Shown: in pieces, positions 35,635-44,120 of the stretch
Layout: each line of letters opens with the position of its first letter
Numbering within the stretch: position 1 is the first letter of the stretch
Assembly: GCF_019457475.1 (NCBI RefSeq)
Contig: NZ_CP080413.1
Location: 2,418,001 to 2,482,000 of the forward strand
Source of the DNA: Shewanella acanthi
GTDB lineage: Bacteria; Pseudomonadota; Gammaproteobacteria; Enterobacterales; Shewanellaceae
Length of the DNA: 64,000 bases
Reading direction: 5' to 3'
Position numbers and translations under genes: made by a program
The notes under the pieces: model-generated
Databases searched by the model: none
The model's input: only the letters and a program-made list of their open reading frames with translations
Told to the model about the DNA's origin: nothing

Positions 35635-35710
35635 TGGTGGGTCGTGAAGGATTCGAACCTTCGACCAATTGGTTAAAAGCCAACTGCTCTACCGACTGAG
35701 CTAACGACCC
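35635..35710 (-). tRNA. tRNA-Lys (TTT)
   Basis: Intact 76-nt copy; the spacer to the next unit at its left is one base shorter (32 bp). Confidence 0.98.
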
Positions 35711-35743
35711 ATCTAAGGATTCTGATTTTACACTTCAGATAAG

Positions 35744-35819
35744 TGGTGGGTCGTGAAGGATTCGAACCTTCGACCAATTGGTTAAAAGCCAACTGCTCTA
35801 CCGACTGAGCTAACGACCC
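35744..35819 (-). tRNA. tRNA-Lys (TTT)
   Basis: Intact 76-nt copy with the standard 33-bp spacer on its left and a different 54-bp spacer on its right. Confidence 0.98.
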
Positions 35820-35873
35820 AACGATTTACTTATCACAACAAACCAACTAACTTATTCTATTCACTAGAGTAAG

Positions 35874-35949
35874 TGGTGGGTCGTGAAGGATTCGAACCTT
35901 CGACCAATTGGTTAAAAGCCAACTGCTCTACCGACTGAGCTAACGACCC
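35874..35949 (-). tRNA. tRNA-Lys (TTT), promoter-proximal copy
   Basis: Intact 76-nt copy, first to be transcribed. It is separated from the rest by a 54-bp spacer unrelated to the repeated one, which suggests it is the ancestral copy and the other units arose by tandem duplication. Confidence 0.98.
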
Positions 35950-35999
35950 ATTTACTGGTATTTTGCGCCCCGAACGACCTCGCCGTTCCGAGGGCGCCT

Positions 36000-36027
36000 A
36001 TAATACCGTTTTCATTTTCTCATGCAA
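36000..36027 (-). promoter_or_regulatory. Promoter of the tRNA-Lys array with GC-rich discriminator
   Basis: On the minus strand TTGCAT (36022-36027), 16 bases, then TATTAT (36000-36005) form a sigma70 promoter, followed by a GC-rich discriminator (AGGCGCCCTC). Such discriminators mark stable-RNA promoters under stringent control. It lies between cpoB and the first tRNA, so the array need not depend on the tol operon. Confidence 0.65.
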
Positions 36028-36091
36028 GCGCAAATTCCCAATTTTTTGTCGTTTGCATGAAAAACAGACTAAGAGTATGTTTTTTAGTTAA

Positions 36092-36853
36092 TTACGCTTT
36101 AATTGCAGCCAATTGTTGCTGGGCAATTCGCGCCGCAGCGCTGTTTGCGTAATCATTCACAACCTGCTGATAAAATTGAATCGCAGTGGCTTTATCACCT
36201 TTTTTCTCGGCGATCATGCCAAGCTTCACTAAACTATCACCGCGTTTATTAGAATCACTAAAACGGGTTACTACAGTATTGAAAGCCTGCTTAGCCTCGT
36301 CAAACTCACTCTTATTAAATAACAGCTGACCTAACCAATAGTTAGCATTCGCTGCATAGACTGAATCTGGGTATTGTTTAATAAAAGAACGAAATGCAGG
36401 AATAGCCTCATCGTATTTACGTTCTTTGAGCACCAGATTCACAGCACCTTCATAACTTGCCGTTTCGCTTAAGCTACTGGCTGCTGCATTGGCCGTTGCG
36501 GTCGCAGCCGCAGGTGTTGTTGGAGTGGATGCTGCAGGAGCTGACGCAGCTTTAGAGGATAAATTAGCAATTTCATCGTAAAGCTGACGCTGACGTTGCT
36601 GCATCTGCTCTATTTGATAATTTTGTTGTTCGGTTAAACCACGTAAGTCGAGTACTTCTTGCTGCAATGTATCGAGACGACGCTGCATGTCAATTTCGCT
36701 TTGTTGTCTTGATTTTACAATGCGCTCTAAACGAGCAAGTCTGTCATCACCAGAACCAGAACCACCACCAGCAAGATCTTCAACAGGTGCAGGTGCTGCA
36801 AATGCAGCACCTGCGCCGAAGAACATTGCCGTCATTAATACGGCACGTTTCAT
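36092..36853 (-). CDS. cpoB: Cell division coordinator CpoB (YbgF)
   Basis: The 253-residue periplasmic protein has a signal peptide (AAFA-APA near residue 19), a coiled-coil trimerisation region rich in Gln and Arg (about 35-100), an Ala/Thr/Pro-rich linker and three TPR repeats at the C-terminus (YEGAVNLVLKERKYDEAIPAF onward). CpoB links Tol-Pal action with PBP1B during outer membrane constriction. It is the last gene of ybgC-tolQRAB-pal-cpoB, 23 bp after pal. A tRNA-Lys cluster follows, as after E. coli cpoB. Confidence 0.95.
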   Translation of the reverse strand: MKRAVLMTAMFFGAGAAFAAPAPVEDLAGGGSGSGDDRLARLERIVKSRQQSEIDMQRRLDTLQQEVLDLRGLTEQQNYQIEQMQQRQRQLYDEIANLSSKAASAPAASTPTTPAAATATANAAASSLSETASYEGAVNLVLKERKYDEAIPAFRSFIKQYPDSVYAANANYWLGQLLFNKSEFDEAKQAFNTVVTRFSDSNKRGDSLVKLGMIAEKKGDKATAIQFYQQVVNDYANSAAARIAQQQLAAIKA

Positions 36854-36876
36854 CTATAACTCTCCGTTATTCAATC

Positions 36877-37410
36877 TTAGTAAACTAAAACTGCACGACG
36901 GTTTTTAGCAAAACCATCATCGGTACGAGTGAAATCGAGAGGCTTCTCTTCACCGTAGCTGACGATGCTCATTTGACTTGGTTGTACGCCCATACCTTGC
37001 AGGTATTTCGCTACAGCCTTAGCACGACGCTCGCCTAGAGCGATGTTGTACTCTGGCGTGCCGCGCTCGTCAGCGTGACCTTCAATTAATACGCGTACGC
37101 TTGGGTGCTCTACTAAGTAGGTACCGTGAGCTTCAAGAACGGCTGCGTATTCAGTTTGAACGTCGCTGCGGTCGAAATCGAAGTAAATGATGTGTTCTTT
37201 ACGTAATTGGTCGAGTTGTTGACGTTGTTGCTCTTCTAATGAAGACATGCCGCCCACACCACCAGTTTGAACGCCACCATTATACTCGCTACCTGAGCCG
37301 CTGGTAGAGCCCATTGCATCAGTTTCTGATTCTGAAGTTGAGCTACAGGCACTGATAGCCATAACTGGAATTGCGACCAACATAGCTTTTAACAACTTGT
37401 TCAGATCCAT
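36877..37410 (-). CDS. pal: Peptidoglycan-associated lipoprotein Pal
   Basis: The 177-residue lipoprotein has a signal ending in the lipobox ISAC, a Ser/Gly-rich linker, and an OmpA-like peptidoglycan-binding domain (about 70-177) with IYFDFDRSDVQ, IEGHADERGTPEYNIALGERRA and the NRRAVLVY end. It is anchored in the outer membrane and binds peptidoglycan and TolB. AAGGA precedes the ATG. It lies 47 bp after tolB in the tol-pal operon. Confidence 0.97.
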   Translation of the reverse strand: MDLNKLLKAMLVAIPVMAISACSSTSESETDAMGSTSGSGSEYNGGVQTGGVGGMSSLEEQQRQQLDQLRKEHIIYFDFDRSDVQTEYAAVLEAHGTYLVEHPSVRVLIEGHADERGTPEYNIALGERRAKAVAKYLQGMGVQPSQMSIVSYGEEKPLDFTRTDDGFAKNRRAVLVY

Positions 37411-37457
37411 TACATGTTCCTTTTTAAAATTAAATGTTAATAATTCAAACTAATACA

Positions 37458-38786
37458 TTAGAGAAACGGAGACCAAGAAGGTGATTTCACCTCACCTTGA
37501 CCTACCGGTAATCTCGCTTTGAAGCGTCCGTCCGTAGAAACAGCTGCCAATACTTGCTTGCCTTGGTACGTAGTGCCATAGATCACCATAGTACCGTTAG
37601 GCGCAACACTTGGAGATTCGTCCAAGCGTGTCGATGTCAGCACCTGCATAAAGCGCGTACTTAAATCCATACGTGCAATATTGAATTTACCGTTTGTGCG
37701 ATTCACAAAAATCATGCTGCGACCATCAGGGGTAATAGACCCCCCTAAATTCCATTCACCTTCAAAGGTTTCACGGGTCACTTTGCCTGAATTTAAATCT
37801 ACACGATATAACTGTGGTCTACCACCGCGTTCGGAGGTAAATAACAGTGACTTACCATCAGGATACCAAGATGGTTCAGTATCGATGGAGTAATGATTGG
37901 TAATACGTTTTGCTGCCTTTGTGGCGATATCGATGACGTAAATCTCAGGTTGACCGTCCTTCGACAGCGTCACCGCTAAAGAGCGGCCATCGGGAGAGAA
38001 CGTCGGCGCACCATTAATGCCTGGGAAGCTACTGACCTTAGTACGCACTTGGGTGTAGAGATCCTGTACGAAGATCTCAGCCTTCTTGTTCTCAAAGCTA
38101 ACATAAGCTAAACGGCGACCGTCGGGTGACCAAGATGGTGACATCAGCGGCTCTGGCGAGCGCAGTAACATTTGCTCGTTATAACCGTCGTAATCGGCAA
38201 TCATTAGCGAATAAGCCGCTTTTTGCGTATGGTTAACTACGACATAGGAAATACGGGTTAAGAATGCGCCACGAGTACCGGTCAGTTTCTCATAAACGAT
38301 ATCGCTAATTCGGTGGCCATATTGGCGAAACTGGGCTGCAGAAATAACAGTCTGGCGGCTATCCATCAAATACTCAGTCGCGCTTGTACCGCCCTTAAGG
38401 CCTTGGTTCTGCGCTTTGACTAAGTCAATCAGATCGAAACTCACCAGATATTGGTCTGCTCCATAGGGCTTAACCGAACCAACAACTAATGCTTCTGCAC
38501 CCACATTACCCCAAGAGCCAACTTGGAATTGGGCGAGAGAACCAATACCGCGTTGCGGCAGAGCTAACTCATCCAGGGGTTTAAAAGTACCGCTACGGGT
38601 TAAATCCGACATCACCACATCGGCAATCGCCTGCGGTGGTGCACCAGCACCCTGCCAAACGAATGGCATAATCGCGATGGGACGCGCCGCGTCCACACCC
38701 TCGGTAATGACAATATCCAGCGCTGCTTTTGCTGGCATAGTGCACAGCATCACTGCCAGTGCGAACCATTTTGCCAAAGTTTTCAT
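37458..38786 (-). CDS. tolB: Tol-Pal system protein TolB
   Basis: The 442-residue periplasmic protein has a signal peptide (cleavage near AKA-ALD, residue 22), the N-terminal TolB domain, and a C-terminal six-bladed propeller with recurring [11 protein letters not shown] / [10 protein letters not shown] / [10 protein letters not shown] repeats. It binds Pal and links it to TolA. AAGGAG lies 5 bases before ATG. It follows tolA by 9 bp. Confidence 0.97.
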   Translation of the reverse strand: MKTLAKWFALAVMLCTMPAKAALDIVITEGVDAARPIAIMPFVWQGAGAPPQAIADVVMSDLTRSGTFKPLDELALPQRGIGSLAQFQVGSWGNVGAEALVVGSVKPYGADQYLVSFDLIDLVKAQNQGLKGGTSATEYLMDSRQTVISAAQFRQYGHRISDIVYEKLTGTRGAFLTRISYVVVNHTQKAAYSLMIADYDGYNEQMLLRSPEPLMSPSWSPDGRRLAYVSFENKKAEIFVQDLYTQVRTKVSSFPGINGAPTFSPDGRSLAVTLSKDGQPEIYVIDIATKAAKRITNHYSIDTEPSWYPDGKSLLFTSERGGRPQLYRVDLNSGKVTRETFEGEWNLGGSITPDGRSMIFVNRTNGKFNIARMDLSTRFMQVLTSTRLDESPSVAPNGTMVIYGTTYQGKQVLAAVSTDGRFKARLPVGQGEVKSPSWSPFL

Positions 38787-38795
38787 GGGACTCCT

Positions 38796-39845
38796 TTAAT
38801 TAAACTCAGGTGTAACGATTAAGTTAACTTCTTTCATCAAGTTATAAACGGCTGGGTCCGGTGAGACAGGCAACTTACCCGCTTTTTGAATCGCGGCCTT
38901 AGTTGCACGGCACACATTAGAATCGCCGCCCTGGGTTTGCGCACTGATCACAAAGCCATCGTTAGCTAAACGCACAGACACAGTACAAGTTTTACCTCGC
39001 ATCGATTCATCAACTACTAAGTTACGTTGAATAGTCGACTTAATCATGGCGGTATATTTACCCACTTCGCTCTGCATCTGCTTATTCATCGTTTGTGATA
39101 AAGCAGCTTGCTCAGCCGCTAATGCATCGGCCATTTCCTGTTCTTGCTGAGCGCGCGCTTTGGCTTCTGCATCCGCTTTTGCTTTAGCCTCTGCTTTGGC
39201 CTTCGCTTCTGCATCGGCTTTTGCCTTAGCCTCTGCTTTGGCTTTTGCCTCGGCTTCTGCCTTCGCTTTGGCCTTGGCTTCAGCATCAGCCTTAGCTTTT
39301 GCTTCTTCCTTCAGCTTGCGGTCGGCTTCCGCTTTTGCTGCAGCGGCTTCTTCAACCTTGCGCTTTTCAGCGGCTTTTTGAGCGGCTTCTTCAGCGACTT
39401 TGCGTTCCAGTTCTTTTTGCTTACGGTCGGCTTCGGCCTTTTGCGCCTTTTCCTTTTCCTGTTGCTGCTTCACTTGGGCTGCTTTCGCCGCTTCATTAGC
39501 CTTTTGCGTTTCAATTTCCTGCTGCTTACGTTCTTCGGCTAACTTTTTAAGTTGTGCCTGTTCACGCTCACGTGCTTGTTTTGCTTCCTGCGCTTTACGC
39601 TCAAGCTCCGCTTGACGATCACGCTCGCGGCGCTCCTCATCACGCTTTTGCTGCTTTAGCTTTTCAACCTGATTGGCCACTTTTTGTGAATCAATCATCA
39701 CGGCTTGTACCGCAGGGGCGCTAACTTGTTGCACAGGTTCAGGTTTATGGGTGAAATCTACGCCAATGGCCAACAGTATAATCACCCCAATATGAATACC
39801 TGCTGAAACTGACAGAGGTAATGCAACATTTGAATTATCCGCCAC
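38796..39845 (-). CDS. tolA: Tol-Pal system protein TolA
   Basis: The 349-residue protein has one N-terminal membrane anchor (about 12-30, SAGIHIGVIILLAIGVDF), a long Lys/Ala/Glu-rich helical domain II (about 60-245) and a C-terminal globular TonB-like domain III (about 255-349, YTAMIKSTIQRNL). TolA transmits inner membrane energy from TolQR to TolB/Pal. The start is GTG with AAAGGAG at 9 bases and follows the tolR stop directly. Domain II contains an internally repetitive AEAKAKAEAK-type block with a matching DNA repeat (39150-39310). Confidence 0.95.
   Translation of the reverse strand: MADNSNVALPLSVSAGIHIGVIILLAIGVDFTHKPEPVQQVSAPAVQAVMIDSQKVANQVEKLKQQKRDEERRERDRQAELERKAQEAKQAREREQAQLKKLAEERKQQEIETQKANEAAKAAQVKQQQEKEKAQKAEADRKQKELERKVAEEAAQKAAEKRKVEEAAAAKAEADRKLKEEAKAKADAEAKAKAKAEAEAKAKAEAKAKADAEAKAKAEAKAKADAEAKARAQQEQEMADALAAEQAALSQTMNKQMQSEVGKYTAMIKSTIQRNLVVDESMRGKTCTVSVRLANDGFVISAQTQGGDSNVCRATKAAIQKAGKLPVSPDPAVYNLMKEVNLIVTPEFN
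39150..39310 (-). repeat. Internal repeats in tolA domain II
   Basis: Near-identical segments encoding KADAEAKAKAEAKAKA recur several times, with shared codons (GCCTCTGCTTTGGC on the plus strand). Such tracts expand and contract by slippage or recombination, so length may vary among strains. Confidence 0.7.
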
Positions 39846-40280
39846 CTATTTCTCCTTTGGTGAATCCGTCATCAAACCAACAGAAGGCACGCCAGCACCC
39901 TGCAGTGTTACCATTAGCTGAATCACTTTATCGTAAGGAATATTTCGGTCGGCCTTTACCACAACTGGACGCTCAGGCTCTGTGACCATCAATGCCGCGA
40001 CTGCCGTTGCAAGCTCTTCTAATTCCATTTCTTCATTATTAGAGCCGCCTAAATTTAAAAAGTAAGTGCCATCACCGTCGATAGAAGCCACAACCGGTGG
40101 TTTGCTATCGGTCGGTAACTTTTCAGCCGCCCCCTGTGGCAATTCCACCTTGACCCCTTGCGTCACGATAGGCGCCGTTACCATGAAAATGATTAACAGC
40201 ACCAGCATGACGTCGATATAAGGCACTACGTTGATTTCGGCAACGGGACGACGACGTTTACGCTGATAACCAACTTGCAT
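39846..40280 (-). CDS. tolR: Tol-Pal system protein TolR
   Basis: The 144-residue ExbD/TolR protein has a short cytoplasmic start, one membrane helix with the functional Asp in INVVPYIDVMLVLLIIFMVTAP (about residues 17-38), and a periplasmic domain. With TolQ it forms the proton-driven motor that energises TolA. Its ATG overlaps the tolQ stop, and its stop abuts the tolA GTG, so the three are translationally coupled. Confidence 0.97.
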   Translation of the reverse strand: MQVGYQRKRRRPVAEINVVPYIDVMLVLLIIFMVTAPIVTQGVKVELPQGAAEKLPTDSKPPVVASIDGDGTYFLNLGGSNNEEMELEELATAVAALMVTEPERPVVVKADRNIPYDKVIQLMVTLQGAGVPSVGLMTDSPKEK

Positions 40281-40966
40281 TATGCGCCTTCCTTCTCACT
40301 GTACGCTTGGCGATGCAGGATACTTGAGAATTCTTCCATAAAGTTTGCGTAGGCCATTTCCAGTTTTTCGACTTGGGTAGCAAAACGGTTGTAGGCAATA
40401 ACAGCTGGAATAGCCGCAAATAGACCCATTGCCGTTGCAATCAAGGCTTCGGCAATACCTGGAGCAACCATTGATAAGGTTGCGTTTTCCATTGAGCCAA
40501 TCGCGATAAATGAATTCATAATACCCCATACCGTACCAAACAAACCGATATAAGGGCTAGTCGAACCGATAGTTGCCAGTAGTGGTAAATTGGCTTCTAA
40601 CTTCTCTAATTCACGGGATAAGGTCACACGCATTGCACGGCCAGTACCATCCATTACGGCATCTGGCACTTTGCTGTTTAATTTATTTAAACGAGAGTAT
40701 TCTTTAAAACCGGTCACAAACAGGGATTCTAAACCCGTATTATCTGGACGCGCAGATAACTCTTTATACAGGCGATTCAAATCCACACCCGACCAAAATT
40801 TATCTTCAAATTTTGCCGATTTACTTTTAGCAGATGCCAATAAGCTACGGCGTTGTAAAATGACCGTCCATGACATAATTGACAAGCACAGCAGCGTGAA
40901 CATCACACATTTCACGAGGAAACTGGCTTGCAAAAATAACCCAACAATCGACATATCAGCTTGCAC
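40280..40966 (-). CDS. tolQ: Tol-Pal system protein TolQ
   Basis: The 228-residue MotA/TolQ/ExbB protein has three membrane segments and conserved blocks [24 protein letters not shown], and [22 protein letters not shown]. It forms the proton channel with TolR. I place the start at GTG 40966, because AGGAG lies 7 bases upstream and the N-terminus aligns with E. coli TolQ. It overlaps ybgC by 11 bases. Confidence 0.96.
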   Translation of the reverse strand: MQADMSIVGLFLQASFLVKCVMFTLLCLSIMSWTVILQRRSLLASAKSKSAKFEDKFWSGVDLNRLYKELSARPDNTGLESLFVTGFKEYSRLNKLNSKVPDAVMDGTGRAMRVTLSRELEKLEANLPLLATIGSTSPYIGLFGTVWGIMNSFIAIGSMENATLSMVAPGIAEALIATAMGLFAAIPAVIAYNRFATQVEKLEMAYANFMEEFSSILHRQAYSEKEGA

Positions 40967-41357
40967 TGTCAAACTCCTGCACAATATTTAACGGAATAGC
41001 TCGGGGACGCATACGTGATAGGGATACACAGGCTACAAGCACAGTGCCTTCACAATAACAGTCACCTTGATGATCAACCAAACGTTGATGGAATACCAAC
41101 GAGGCCTTTTTCAACTCGATAACCCTCGTTTCTACAATGAGGTTTTGTTCAAAACGCGCGGCTTTTTTAAAATCCAATTCCGCCCGCTTAACCACAAACG
41201 CCGTATCATCGGCTAACAATGCAGTCTGACTTACCCCTAGGGCTTTTAACCACTCGGTTCGTGCTCGCTCAAAAAAATTGAGGTAGTTCGAATGATAGAC
41301 AACGCCGCCTGCGTCGGTGTCTTCGTAATAGACTGAAATGGGCCAATTAAACGTCAT
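40956..41357 (-). CDS. ybgC: Acyl-CoA thioesterase YbgC (Tol-Pal associated)
   Basis: The 133-residue hotdog protein has the 4HBT catalytic motif [25 protein letters not shown] (Asp nucleophile near residue 14). E. coli YbgC hydrolyses short or medium acyl-CoAs and interacts with phospholipid synthesis proteins. It heads ybgC-tolQRAB-pal-cpoB and overlaps tolQ. Its promoter is the TTCACA-N17-TATAGT pair just upstream. Confidence 0.95.
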   Translation of the reverse strand: MTFNWPISVYYEDTDAGGVVYHSNYLNFFERARTEWLKALGVSQTALLADDTAFVVKRAELDFKKAARFEQNLIVETRVIELKKASLVFHQRLVDHQGDCYCEGTVLVACVSLSRMRPRAIPLNIVQEFDSAS

Positions 41358-41394
41358 TTGAAATCAGCAAATTTTGGTTGAAAAATTGACGCTT

Positions 41395-41423
41395 ACTATA
41401 CCTAGTGATTCAAGACTTGTGAA
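41395..41423 (-). promoter_or_regulatory. Promoter of the ybgC-tol-pal operon
   Basis: On the minus strand TTCACA (41418-41423), exactly 17 bases, then TATAGT (41395-41400) match sigma70 consensus at 5/6 and 5/6. Predicted start of transcription is about 30 bp before the ybgC ATG. Confidence 0.7.
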
Positions 41424-41912
41424 TGACCCAACAAAGATATAGATAGGAATAACGCGGGTTTGCGGTTAATTTCGGTAGTTGTAAATCAGAATTTTGTCCC
41501 GCATGCCATTTTAATTAACAAACTTCACGCTTATTACTGTAATTTGGCCATTCTGCCCATTGCCATCCTATAACAAAATTGCTCACATTAGCCCCTTTAT
41601 CGAGCTCGAGCGCAAAATTGAGGCTTAATGGCTTACTCCATGCCCCAGTTTACACAGCAGCTTCACCTTAATGACAAATACTTATCAATTTAAGACCACA
41701 GTCTAGATTGTTAGACATGCACGGCTAATGAAGTTGGGAGAATTGCATGCGGTTAAGTGAAAAAATATCCTTTCCAACTCCCTGCTTTAAATAAGCTTTT
41801 CTATGGCAGCGTTCAAATTTAATAAAGTAATAACAAACCCTAATATCATGAAGTGCATTTTTATTCACTTATTTTGGGTATACAATTACATTTAGGACGT
41901 TATAATGACTTT
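41424..41912. other. Gene-free stretch upstream of the candidate sRNA locus
   Basis: No open frame of useful length and no family resemblance on either strand. A TATAAT at 41901-41906 lacks a good -35. The only structured elements I can support lie further right (CRP-like site, promoter and candidate sRNA). Confidence 0.5.
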
Positions 41913-41928
41913 TGTGATTTAGCTCACC
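41913..41928. promoter_or_regulatory. Candidate CRP binding site
   Basis: TGTGA-TTTAGC-TCACC matches the CRP core TGTGA-N6-TCACA at 9 of 10 conserved positions. Its centre (41920.5) lies about 90-92 bp upstream of the predicted start of the candidate sRNA, near the -92.5 register used by class I CRP activation. Confidence 0.55.
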
Positions 41929-41974
41929 CTATCCATCATTAGTTTTGCTAATGTATATGGGCAATTTTTCTCGT

Positions 41975-42003
41975 TTGTTACATTTCGATGCAAGCCCTAC
42001 AAT
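41975..42003 (+). promoter_or_regulatory. Promoter of the candidate small RNA
   Basis: TTGTTA (41975-41980), exactly 17 bases, then TACAAT (41998-42003) match sigma70 at 4/6 and 5/6. No coding frame follows before the terminator at 42147-42175. Confidence 0.65.
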
Positions 42004-42009
42004 GTGCTT

Positions 42010-42175
42010 GTTTTCAGGAGATATCCGAATCGGATATGGAAACAAAGAACTTTTAAACTGGTGTTCTCTGAACGGCAGTTTCATTTTTGGTTCTTATGCT
42101 TGACTTCCTTCCTTCAATTTGTTGATTGCAAATGCATTTTATTGCGGCCCACTTAGTTTTAAGTGGGCTTTTTTT
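42010..42175 (+). ncRNA. Candidate small regulatory RNA, about 166 nt
   Basis: The interval between a good promoter and a textbook terminator has no convincing reading frame but clear RNA structure. A perfect 7-bp hairpin (ATATCCG-AAT-CGGATAT, 42021-42037) comes first. Then a nested stem follows: AAGAAC/GTTCTT outside (42045-42050 with 42090-42095), AAACTG/CAGTTT inside (42055-42060 with 42076-42081), and GTTC-TCT-GAAC at the tip. A single-stranded pyrimidine stretch (ACTTCCTTCCTTC near 42103-42115) is complementary to purine-rich ribosome binding sites. The terminator stem GCCCACTT/AAGTGGGC is followed by seven Ts, an Hfq-type 3' end. It matches no sRNA family I can recall. Confidence 0.6.
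42147..42175 (+). terminator. Rho-independent terminator of the candidate small RNA
   Basis: Perfect 8-bp stem GCCCACTT/AAGTGGGC with a 6-base loop AGTTTT and seven Ts on the plus strand. No plus-strand protein gene lies upstream within 10 kb except through convergent operons, so it needs a non-coding transcript to explain it. Confidence 0.92.
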
Positions 42176-42257
42176 ACTCTAAATTCAACCACCTTACTTA
42201 ACAATCATCAATAACAGTTCAAGGCTTAATGCTAATTAGAACAACAGTCTGAAAATG

Positions 42258-42286
42258 AAAAAATGCCAAGTCATTGACTTGGCATT
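42258..42286 (-). terminator. Terminator of motY
   Basis: AATGCCAAGTCA and TGACTTGGCATT form a perfect 12-bp stem with a one- to three-base loop, followed by TTTTTTC on the minus strand. Confidence 0.9.
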
Positions 42287-42341
42287 GATTCAGCGAACCT
42301 GCAGTATCACGGTAGCATATTTCTCACAACGACTCAGATTC

Positions 42342-43211
42342 CTACATTGGCTTAGTCAAACGGATCACCACTCGGCGGTTTAAGGCACGATCCTCAGGAT
42401 CGTCATTAGATGCCACATGACGACGTTCACCATGACCTGCGGTTAAAATTCTGTCCTGCGGAATACCGCTAGCAAGGAAGAAATCCTTAACTGAATTTGC
42501 CCTTTCTTCAGACACTTTTTGGTTAACTGAGCGGCCACCATGGCTATCGGTATAGGCATCCACCAGCACTAACTCCACGTCAGAATCGTAGGAGAGATAT
42601 TCCTTTACTTTATCTAACTGCTGTTTAGAAAAACGCGTTAGTTCAGTACCACCTTCTTCATAGTTAAGCACGGTAAAGGCGATATCATCAAAGCTATAGG
42701 GCAATAAGTGGGATAGACAAGCTTTAAACTCGGCGTATTTACGATTAAAGTTAGCGGCAGATAAACCCACAGCTATCTTATCGGCTTGGTTATACCAATC
42801 GGCGTAATAAAAAGTCGGCTGCATACCACGGCTCAATTCGTTCAGCATTGACCAAGCCGCGCGCTTTGGCACTTCACCATTGAAATACTTTTGGTAACTT
42901 AAGGAGGTAATTTCTTTAGAGGTCACCCCTGGACGCCACTTTGGCGCCAGACTCATTAACTTAGCTTGGGTCACCTGATCGGGCTTCACCCACATATCTA
43001 AGGTGAAATTGAGATTAAGTTTTTTACCTGCTTCGCTAGTGAAAATGGCCTTACCATAGGATGGGATGTCATGTTCAAGGCGGCAAACTACTGGGGTATT
43101 TTGGCTCACGCGCCATTGGGATTCGCCCATAGTGGCCACATAGTGGCGCAGTTCTGCAATAGCCGTTGCTGGAACGCACAAAATTGATACTAATATCAGT
43201 TTTCGCCACAT
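42342..43211 (-). CDS. motY: Flagellar motor T-ring protein MotY
   Basis: The 289-residue protein matches Vibrio MotY. After a signal peptide (cleavage near AIA-ELR, residue 19) comes ELRHYVATMGESQWRVSQNTPVVCRLEHDIPSYGKA, characteristic of MotY's N-terminal domain, then a C-terminal OmpA-like peptidoglycan-binding domain (about 180-289; VDAYTDSHGGR, ALNRRVVI). MotY forms the T-ring that holds PomAB/MotAB stators in polar sodium-driven flagella. The ATG at 43211 has AAGGG upstream; the frame extends 36 more codons without resemblance. It stands alone, divergent from rnt. Confidence 0.92.
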   Translation of the reverse strand: MWRKLILVSILCVPATAIAELRHYVATMGESQWRVSQNTPVVCRLEHDIPSYGKAIFTSEAGKKLNLNFTLDMWVKPDQVTQAKLMSLAPKWRPGVTSKEITSLSYQKYFNGEVPKRAAWSMLNELSRGMQPTFYYADWYNQADKIAVGLSAANFNRKYAEFKACLSHLLPYSFDDIAFTVLNYEEGGTELTRFSKQQLDKVKEYLSYDSDVELVLVDAYTDSHGGRSVNQKVSEERANSVKDFFLASGIPQDRILTAGHGERRHVASNDDPEDRALNRRVVIRLTKPM

Positions 43212-43352
43212 AGCCCTTTCTCGATAGAATTCATTACTAGGATTTATCGGCAAAGAAATTAGTTTCTTTAGCTCATAAAACCAGCAATCAAACATGACAG
43301 ATCCTAGTTCATTTAGCATAATAGCGACCTGCTATTTTACTGGGATCCATTC

Positions 43353-44042
43353 ATGAGCGATATCTGCAACGCAAACAAATTGAAACACCGATTTCGAGGC
43401 TACTTCCCAGTAGTGATTGATGTCGAAACCGCGGGCTTCAACGCGAAAACCGATGCGTTACTGGAAATCGCTGTGACATTATTAAAAATGGACGATGAGG
43501 GCATGTTAGGGATAGATAAAACCCTGCACTTCCATATTGAGCCCTTTGAAGGCGCCAATCTTGAGCCCGAGGCATTAGCCTTTAATGGCATTGACCCGAC
43601 CAATCCTCTGCGCGGCGCAGTCAGTGAGAAAGAAGCTTTTTTAGAAATTTTTAAGGCGGTGAAAAAAGCCCAAAAGGCGTCCGATTGCCATCGTAGTATT
43701 ATCGTGGCCCACAATGCCGCCTTCGATCATGGCTTTGTGAGTAAGGCGATTGAACGTAACGATTTAAAGCGTTCACCTTTCCACCCTTTTGCCACTTTCG
43801 ACACTGCATCTCTTGCAGGCCTTGCCATTGGTCACACTGTACTGGCAAAAGCATGCATTATGGCGGGCATTCCCTTCGATAACAAAGAAGCACATTCAGC
43901 CCTTTACGATACCGAACGCACCGCTGAACTCTTTTGCTACATAGTTAACCGCTGGAAATCCCTAGGTGGTTGGCCATTATTAGCCGATGATGAAGCAGAC
44001 GCAACTGATACGGATGCTACGTTAAACAATGCCGAAGAGTAA
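43353..44042 (+). CDS. rnt: Ribonuclease T
   Basis: The 229-residue DEDDh exonuclease matches RNase T. It has [11 protein letters not shown] (Exo I, about residues 20-30), [11 protein letters not shown] (Exo II, about 123-133), and [14 protein letters not shown] (Exo III, about 181-194). It trims tRNA and other stable RNA 3' ends, relevant to the nearby tRNA array only by function. It ends at a strong terminator convergent with the peroxiredoxin gene. The C-terminus is an acidic Asp/Ala-rich tail. Confidence 0.95.
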   Translation: MSDICNANKLKHRFRGYFPVVIDVETAGFNAKTDALLEIAVTLLKMDDEGMLGIDKTLHFHIEPFEGANLEPEALAFNGIDPTNPLRGAVSEKEAFLEIFKAVKKAQKASDCHRSIIVAHNAAFDHGFVSKAIERNDLKRSPFHPFATFDTASLAGLAIGHTVLAKACIMAGIPFDNKEAHSALYDTERTAELFCYIVNRWKSLGGWPLLADDEADATDTDATLNNAEE

Positions 44043-44069
44043 ATATTAAGCGGCTGTAATTAGAGCAAT

Positions 44070-44100
44070 AAAAAAGCTGCCTTAAGGCAGCTTTTTTTTG
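44070..44100. terminator. Bidirectional terminator between rnt and the peroxiredoxin gene
   Basis: AAAAAAGCTGCC and GGCAGCTTTTTT pair around TTAA, with eight Ts on the plus strand and six on the minus strand. Confidence 0.93.
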
Positions 44101-44120
44101 TACACCAGATAATTAAAAAA

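Noticed and set aside
35077..35949. Regularly spaced near-identical repeats that look like a CRISPR array
   Set aside because: Each repeat is a complete tRNA-Lys gene with CCA, spacers are near-identical rather than unique, and no cas gene is present.
39144..39542. Cys/Phe-rich plus-strand frame of 132 codons
   Set aside because: It is the antisense of the tolA Lys/Ala/Glu repeats; the composition is an artefact of those codons.
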